A stretch of DNA of 48,376 bases, from positions 1-48,376 of the forward strand of contig JAPDPN010000008.1 of assembly GCA_034506455.1 (NCBI GenBank). Direction: 5' to 3'. This DNA is from Fontimicrobium_A sp034506455 (lineage in GTDB: Bacteria > Zhuqueibacterota > Zhuqueibacteria > Residuimicrobiales > Krinioviventaceae). The position numbers were made by a program, and so were the translations under genes. The notes beneath the pieces were generated by a model, which worked only from the letters and a program-made list of their open reading frames with translations, ran no database searches and had not been told where the DNA came from. Of the stretch, positions 43,727 to 48,376 are shown one piece after another (the first letter of the stretch is position 1; every line of letters starts with the position of its first letter).

Positions 43727-44938
43727 ATGAAACATCTCATTCTTATCAGCCTGCCGTGCGTGCTGCTGCTCGGCGGCTGTTCGTATGAAAATCCGCCCGC
43801 GATCTGGAATCCTGAGCTTAATTTGGAAGGCAGCCCCGTCATCCATCAAATCATCCCCGACGGAAAAGAATTCTTTGATGACATGGAAATCAGAATCATC
43901 GGCGAAAATTTCAGCCCGTCGCTGGAAGAAAACAAAGTCTATTTCAATAACGAAAGGGCGGTGCTCTTGAGCGCCTCTCCTACCGAGCTGAAGGTTCGCA
44001 GGCCGCGCGTCACCGGCGATTCGATTACCGTCAAAATAGTTGTCGACAAAAAGCTGACGATCGCACAGTTCCGGCCTTACCGCATCGAAAAGCTCTTTGA
44101 CGAGATGGGCAAATTCACCAGCAGCAATCTGCTTTATACGATCACCATCGACAATCAGGAAAATATTTATGCCTATGCCCAAGGGCCGATCATTTACAAA
44201 ATTACTCCTGAAAACGTAAAGACCGAGTTCTCATTGCCGCCGATGACGCGGGCGATTCAAATGCGCATAGGACCCGGCGGCTATCTCTATGTTGCCGGTG
44301 CGGTGGGCAAAACCAAGGGCGTTTTTCGTCTGCCTCCCACAGGCGGCAACGAAATGGAGCAGATCTATACCTCCAAGCTGAACTATAACGTCGTCGAGTT
44401 CGACAAGAACGGCAGGCTTTTCGTCTGCGGCAAGTCCTCGCCGCTGATCATCATCGATCAGAGCGGTAACGTCGTCAACACCGGCAGGTACGATCGGTTT
44501 AACGTCCTTGAAATGCGCATCGTCGACGATCGTCTTTATGTTTTGGGCATCTATTACGGGGATCGCAAAGACTTCCCTGAAATAGGCCTTTTTAGCAGCC
44601 GATTGACGGCCGAGGGCGGCGTCAGCGAAGAGACTGTGCTGCTCGATTGGAGCAAAACCGAGTATTCCGACTCCCAGCTGCTCAGTTTTGCCTTGGCAGA
44701 TGACGGCGACATTTTACTCGGCACCTCAGGGTCTAATCCGATCCTCATTTTGCATCCGAACGGCTCCATCGAGCCGCTCTATCCGACCCTACTGACGCCC
44801 TCCGCTGCGGGACTGGCTTGGGGCAACTCGAACTATCTGTACATGATGCGTGGGAATGAAGGCGGTCAATTCGAAGCAGGAAGAATTTTCCGCATTCGTT
44901 TGAAAAAGAAAGGAGCGCCGTATTACGGCAGAGGTTAA
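43727..44938 (+). CDS. TIG/IPT-domain surface lipoprotein with beta-propeller-like repeats
   Basis: A 403-residue lipoprotein (lipobox LGGC, Cys18). An N-terminal TIG/IPT domain (residues about 35-118; PVIHQIIPDGKEFFDDMEIR, IIGENFSPSLEENKVYF) precedes a series of short beta units (LYTITIDNQENIYAYAQ, GPGGYLYVAGA, FDKNGRLFVCG) that look like NHL/SMP-type propeller blades. Starch-utilisation lipoproteins SusE/F also carry extracellular binding domains, so a surface glycan-binding role with the TonB receptor is plausible. A CAGGAGG site precedes the ATG. It ends the locus. Confidence 0.82.
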   Translation: MKHLILISLPCVLLLGGCSYENPPAIWNPELNLEGSPVIHQIIPDGKEFFDDMEIRIIGENFSPSLEENKVYFNNERAVLLSASPTELKVRRPRVTGDSITVKIVVDKKLTIAQFRPYRIEKLFDEMGKFTSSNLLYTITIDNQENIYAYAQGPIIYKITPENVKTEFSLPPMTRAIQMRIGPGGYLYVAGAVGKTKGVFRLPPTGGNEMEQIYTSKLNYNVVEFDKNGRLFVCGKSSPLIIIDQSGNVVNTGRYDRFNVLEMRIVDDRLYVLGIYYGDRKDFPEIGLFSSRLTAEGGVSEETVLLDWSKTEYSDSQLLSFALADDGDILLGTSGSNPILILHPNGSIEPLYPTLLTPSAAGLAWGNSNYLYMMRGNEGGQFEAGRIFRIRLKKKGAPYYGRG

Positions 44939-44981
44939 TGAATAAGGAACGGTAGGGGGGAACGCCAATCCGAACGCTCCG

Positions 44982-45034
44982 CTCCGTCATAAACTGCCGC
45001 TGCGGCTTTACAGCTGCAGCGGCATTCGACGGAG
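44982..45034. repeat. Nested inverted repeat between convergent genes
   Basis: Inner arms TGCCGCTGC (44995-45003) and GCAGCGGCA (45016-45024) plus outer arms CTCCGTC (44982-44988) and GACGGAG (45028-45034) give a stepped hairpin. There is no T-tract on either strand. Its position between convergent gene ends suggests a bidirectional transcription-end or mRNA 3'-protecting structure. Confidence 0.6.
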
Positions 45035-45088
45035 TCATTCATCCAGAAAAACAGCTTTCGTTAGATTTTTCTCCGCAAACTTTGGCTC

Positions 45089-45913
45089 TCACAGCGCAAA
45101 GTAACGAAGATAGAGATAGACCAAGGGAGTAACGGTCGTCAGGCTGTCGAAACGGTCGAGAAACCCGCCGTGACCCGGAATAAGGTTGCTGCTGTCCTTG
45201 ACCCCGGCGTCCCTTTTGAGCAGCGACTCAAACAGATCGCCGTATTGACCGACACCGGCGACGATCGCTCCGATCACCAAAGAGTCTTTGAGGGTTATCA
45301 CACGAACGAACGTGATGTGACAAACATAGGCGGCAAGCATGCCGAGCAGAAAGCCGGCGATGGTCCCTTCGATCGTTTTGTTCGGACTTATCCGTTCGAT
45401 CAGCTTGTGCTTGCCCCAATTAGCCCCCACCATGTATGCCGCCGTATCGCACACCCAGGTGACAACCAACACCAGGATCAGCCAGGTCGCCGGAGCATAA
45501 GGGTCGAAATTGAAATCGCTTCCAAGCCTTCGTATTGCAATAAAACTTCCCAGAAAGAGGGGATAATAAAAGGAGCCGAAAAGGGTTGTTGCTAAATTTA
45601 ATAAGGGCGACCTGCGGCGGCGATAAATCTCGACAAAGAAAAAGACCGTCGGCGCCAGAACAAGATAAAGCAGCAGAAGGTTCGGCTTGAAATAAATCAG
45701 GGAAACGGCGATTATGGAGGCCATTAATCCCGGTAGGAGTTGTGCATAGGCTTGCTTGCGCTCGACTAGTTTGACATACTCCCAATAACACAGAAGCGTA
45801 ACAATTCCAATCAGCGCAAACAGCAGGAGGCCGCCGAACCAAACGCTTGCCAACATGAGCGGTCCATAAACGACGGCGACCGCCGTGCGAACACCAAAAG
45901 ATTTCCAATTCAA
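45089..45913 (-). CDS. cdsA: Phosphatidate cytidylyltransferase (CDP-diglyceride synthase)
   Basis: A 274-residue membrane enzyme with about eight spans. The CdsA signature is complete: SLLKRDAGVKDSSNLIPGHG followed by GFLDRFDSL, with YGDLFES before it. It makes CDP-diacylglycerol from CTP and phosphatidate for all phospholipids. The start codon is TTG at 45913, chosen because a GGAGG site lies 8 bases upstream and no ATG is available. It follows rlpA by 12 bp. Confidence 0.95.
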   Translation of the reverse strand: MNWKSFGVRTAVAVVYGPLMLASVWFGGLLLFALIGIVTLLCYWEYVKLVERKQAYAQLLPGLMASIIAVSLIYFKPNLLLLYLVLAPTVFFFVEIYRRRRSPLLNLATTLFGSFYYPLFLGSFIAIRRLGSDFNFDPYAPATWLILVLVVTWVCDTAAYMVGANWGKHKLIERISPNKTIEGTIAGFLLGMLAAYVCHITFVRVITLKDSLVIGAIVAGVGQYGDLFESLLKRDAGVKDSSNLIPGHGGFLDRFDSLTTVTPLVYLYLRYFAL

Positions 45914-45925
45914 ACCGAGTCCCTC

Positions 45926-46351
45926 CTAATTGGTCTTGCCGGTTCCCATCCGCACTATACGCAGACGCACTTCGGTTGTCCCGGATTCGACGAACCCAAG
46001 CTCTTTCGCCGCTTGAAAAGAAACATCGATAATGCGGCCGCGCACAAAGGGTCCGCGATCGATGACCTCCACTTCAACCTTTTTATTATTTCTGAGGTTC
46101 GTAACCTCGACAATGGTCCCGAAAGGCAGCGTCGGATGGGCGGCAACCCGCTCGCGCAGATTGAAAATTCGTCCCGAAGCCGTGCGCATTCCCTGCATTT
46201 CATCGGCCATAAAAGAAGCCCGGCCCTCCGCAATGAAATCAGGCGGCGCATTTTCGTCCCCAGGAATACTCTGTCCCTGCTGATAGTAAGGCACGCATGC
46301 CGCTGCCAAGAGCAGCGCGGTAAAAAACGGCAGCGTCAGATGACGAATCAT
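45926..46351 (-). CDS. rlpA: RlpA-family septal ring lipoprotein (lytic transglycosylase)
   Basis: A 141-residue lipoprotein: signal peptide with lipobox AAAC (Cys19), then a double-psi beta-barrel with GRASFMADEMQGMRTASG, RVAAHPTLPFGTIVEVTN and VIDRGPFVRGRIIDVSFQAA, the RlpA consensus including the catalytic His/Asp positions. It lacks a C-terminal SPOR domain, so septal targeting through denuded glycan would need another route. The ATG at 46351 follows GGGAG; the longer frame adds a non-signal sequence. It lies 45 bp after pyrD. Confidence 0.9.
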   Translation of the reverse strand: MIRHLTLPFFTALLLAAACVPYYQQGQSIPGDENAPPDFIAEGRASFMADEMQGMRTASGRIFNLRERVAAHPTLPFGTIVEVTNLRNNKKVEVEVIDRGPFVRGRIIDVSFQAAKELGFVESGTTEVRLRIVRMGTGKTN

Positions 46352-46396
46352 TGCTCTCCCTCTCAGTTTTTTCACAAATATCGCGGCCACTTTTTT

Positions 46397-47308
46397 TCAA
46401 AGCTCCATGGCGCCGATAAGAGTGCGCACCGCGGAAACATTTTGCGCTCGGCAAAACTTTTCCAGATCCTCTACAGCTCGTACGGTCGCCGTCGGATCAT
46501 AAAAGTTGACTGTCCCCATTTGGACGGCCGTCGCGCCGGCAAGCAGGAATTCGACAATGTCCTCGGCTGAACAAATGCCGCCGATACCGATTACCGGTAT
46601 GCTCAGGCGACGTGCGAGCTCATAGACCTTGGCCAAAGCGATCGGCTTGATTGCCGGTCCGGAGTAGCCCCCGGTTACGGTCGCCAGTTTGGCGCGTCGG
46701 GTACGGATATCCACGGCCATGCCGACCAGCGTATTGACGGCCGAAACCGCATCGGCGCCCGCGTCCTGGCAGGCCAGACCGATGTCGCTGATCGAAGTAA
46801 CATTCGGCGTCAGCTTGGTAATCAGGGGCCGGTTGGTTACCGCCCGCACGGCGGCAGTGACGCGACCGGCAACATGCGCATCGCTGCTGAAGCTCAGTCC
46901 GCCCTCCTTGACGTTCGGACAGGAAAAATTGAGCTCATAGGCATCGATTCCGTCCGCCGCTTCGAGTCGCCGAACACACTCGACAAAGTCTTCGCCGGTT
47001 CGTCCGGCCACATTGACGATGAGACGCGTTCCCAGGCGCCGAAGGTATGGCATTTTTTCAGCGATGAACCGTTCCACACCCACATTCGGCAGGCCGATGG
47101 AATTGAGCATGCCGTTCGGCAATTCGACGATCCGTGGGGGCGGATTGCCCGGTCGCGGTTCCAAAGTAACCGTCTTGGTCACTATGCCGCCGAGCAGGCG
47201 GAAATCGATCAGCCCTTCAAATTCCTCCGCATAACCGAACGTACCGCTGGCCGTCAGCACAGGATTTTGGAGCTTTAAGGCTCCAATGGAAACCGACAGG
47301 TCAATCAT
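46397..47308 (-). CDS. pyrD: Dihydroorotate dehydrogenase class 1B, catalytic subunit
   Basis: A 303-residue FMN enzyme of de novo pyrimidine synthesis. The class 1 catalytic base is Cys130 in YELNFSCPNVKEGG (class 2 enzymes have Ser). GGYSGPAIKPIALAKVYELA and IGIGGICSAEDIVEFLLAGA are FMN-phosphate-binding blocks. Class 1B enzymes are NAD+-linked and need the PyrK subunit, which is encoded immediately upstream with an 8-base overlap. That pairing fixes the subtype. Confidence 0.96.
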   Translation of the reverse strand: MIDLSVSIGALKLQNPVLTASGTFGYAEEFEGLIDFRLLGGIVTKTVTLEPRPGNPPPRIVELPNGMLNSIGLPNVGVERFIAEKMPYLRRLGTRLIVNVAGRTGEDFVECVRRLEAADGIDAYELNFSCPNVKEGGLSFSSDAHVAGRVTAAVRAVTNRPLITKLTPNVTSISDIGLACQDAGADAVSAVNTLVGMAVDIRTRRAKLATVTGGYSGPAIKPIALAKVYELARRLSIPVIGIGGICSAEDIVEFLLAGATAVQMGTVNFYDPTATVRAVEDLEKFCRAQNVSAVRTLIGAMEL

Positions 47309-48107
47309 GAATGATGATCTCTTCCATCTTAAAGACAGGGCCGTCTTTACAGGCTAAATAGTACTCCTGTACCCCCTGCTGCGGATGTCGCATGGGTACC
47401 GCGCATCCGACGCAGGCGCCGAAGCCGCAAGCCATAACTGTTTCCAACGAAGCTTGGCCGGACAGTTGGTGTTTTTCTGCAATGGTTTGCACTTTCCGCA
47501 TCATCGGCGTCGGACCGCAAGTAAAAAGGTGCAGACCGGGCAAAGGCGAATTCTCCTGGAGATACTTTTCCAAAAGATCAACGACGGTTCCGTGCTCACC
47601 CGCTGATCCGTCCAATGTACAGAGATAAACTTCGGCTCGCTCCCGCAGGCGGTCAACGCAGCAGAGTTGTTCGCGTCGGCCGACGCCGTACAAAACCACG
47701 GAGGGGATGGAAGCATCCGCCAACCTTTTTAGAAGAAATGGAAAAGGAGCGATCCCCAGCCCGCCGGCAACAATCAAGGCGCGGCGAATGGTCGACTCAA
47801 CCCGAAAGCCGTTGCCGAGGGGGCCGATGACGCTGAGGTAATCTCCGCGTTTCACCTCTGCCAGCGCCCGTGTTCCTTTACCCAAAATCTGAAAAAGAAT
47901 TTCGACCAGCCCGTTTTCCGTCGATACGTCGTTGATGCTGAACGGTCGGCGCCAAAGGACTGAGCAGCTCGGCACGGCAATTTCTATGAATTGCCCGGCG
48001 ACTGCAGCTCGGCTGATCAACGGCGATTCGAGGGTCAGCAAAAAATTGGCGGCACCAAACGGCTGTAAATCGACGACGCGCGCGTTTTCGATAAATTTCT
48101 TTGCCAC
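47301..48107 (-). CDS. pyrK: Dihydroorotate dehydrogenase electron-transfer subunit
   Basis: A 268-residue iron-sulfur flavoprotein. FAD-binding RRPFSI (residues 53-58), the NAD-domain motif IVAGGLGIAPFPFL, and four [2Fe-2S] cysteines (227, 232, 235 and 253) in ACGFGACVGC and LACKDGP are all present. It passes electrons from PyrD FMN to NAD+. The start is GTG at 48107 with an AGGA site. It is 22 bp after the stop of the partial gene upstream. Confidence 0.95.
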   Translation of the reverse strand: MAKKFIENARVVDLQPFGAANFLLTLESPLISRAAVAGQFIEIAVPSCSVLWRRPFSINDVSTENGLVEILFQILGKGTRALAEVKRGDYLSVIGPLGNGFRVESTIRRALIVAGGLGIAPFPFLLKRLADASIPSVVLYGVGRREQLCCVDRLRERAEVYLCTLDGSAGEHGTVVDLLEKYLQENSPLPGLHLFTCGPTPMMRKVQTIAEKHQLSGQASLETVMACGFGACVGCAVPMRHPQQGVQEYYLACKDGPVFKMEEIIIHD

Positions 48108-48129
48108 TACTTAATCCTGACTGCAAAAT

Positions 48130-48376
48130 TTATTCGTCAATTCTTCGCGGCGGTGAAGCGGCGGACGGCGGACGACGGTTGGAATCGGGCTGAGTTTCGC
48201 GTGGCGGCAATTCTTCATCGTCAACCTGCGCGTCACTCGAGTCGCTCACCGTATTCGAGAGAGCAGCTTTTTGCTGTATCACTGAGGCAGAATCGGCTTT
48301 ACCTTCCGAAGCGGCCGTCAGTTGAGGTTCAGCCTTGGTTCCCTTTTCTTCGCTCGGCGCCCGAGGCTTTTGTGCC
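48130..48376 (-). CDS. Unidentified protein, C-terminal 81 residues only
   Basis: An open minus-strand frame entering from the right edge and ending TAA at 48130. The visible part is hydrophilic and low in complexity, rich in Pro, Glu, Ser and Ala, ending PPSAASPPRRIDE. It looks like a disordered tail. No domain can be recognised. The 22-bp spacing to pyrK suggests the same operon. The real start is outside the window. Confidence 0.6.
   Translation of the reverse strand, partial: AQKPRAPSEEKGTKAEPQLTAASEGKADSASVIQQKAALSNTVSDSSDAQVDDEELPPRETQPDSNRRPPSAASPPRRIDE

Overview
The window is a chromosomal segment of a Gram-negative (double-membrane) bacterium, most likely a member of the FCB group close to Bacteroidota or to uncultured lineages such as KSB1, Calditrichota or Marinimicrobia. 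This is inferred from gene content only: a TonB-dependent receptor with an N-terminal carboxypeptidase-regulatory-like domain, a PorV/PorQ-type barrel, a secreted protein ending in a VVPNPY-type C-terminal domain, a DUF5020 barrel, a bacteroidetes-style serine palmitoyltransferase, an OlsF-like fused acyltransferase and YfhO-family membrane proteins. Two 100-N gaps show a scaffolded draft, probably metagenomic, assembly. No tRNA, rRNA, CRISPR array, transposase or integrase was recognised.

Left arm (1-9.8 kb, minus strand): one colinear block reading parA - parB - M23 peptidase - bactofilin - atpZ - atpI-like - atpB - atpE - atpF - atpH - atpA - atpG - atpD - atpC (the last truncated by the window edge). 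It joins chromosome partitioning, cell-shape/wall remodelling and a complete proton-type F1Fo ATP synthase. A sigma70-like promoter precedes parA.

9.9-16.4 kb: a bifunctional OlsF-like acyltransferase and a Mut7-C protein (+), then convergently a purine permease of the AzgA/NCS2 type with a DUF5020 outer-membrane barrel (-), then a secreted GH16 glucanase (+) facing a truncated HAD phosphatase (-) across the second gap. The first gap is an artefact: its edges share an identical 127-bp end, and removing one copy plus the Ns restores an intact permease.

16.5-33.6 kb (+): a single-direction run of 13 tightly packed genes for surface glycan assembly. It comprises a TPR lipoprotein, a DUF4292-like lipoprotein, a CsbB-like GT2, a second GT2, YfhO, an AsnB-type amidotransferase, a GT4, a glucuronyl C5-epimerase-family protein, a Wzx-like flippase, a WbbJ-like acyltransferase, a second YfhO and a sensor histidine kinase. 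The two uronate-directed candidates (AsnB-type amidotransferase and C5-epimerase) suggest an amidated and/or epimerised uronic-acid polymer.

33.6-36.0 kb: an SDR/epimerase (-) divergent from a serine palmitoyltransferase-like enzyme (+) with a strong promoter and terminator, a possible sphingolipid module. 36.3-44.9 kb (+): a LacI-family regulator with a consensus promoter and two tandem operator-like sites, followed by a TonB receptor, a large secreted FnIII/sorting-domain protein, a PorV/PorQ barrel and a TIG-domain lipoprotein. This looks like a SusD-less outer-membrane uptake or export locus. Right end (-): cdsA, rlpA, pyrD and pyrK, and the low-complexity C-terminus of an unidentified protein.
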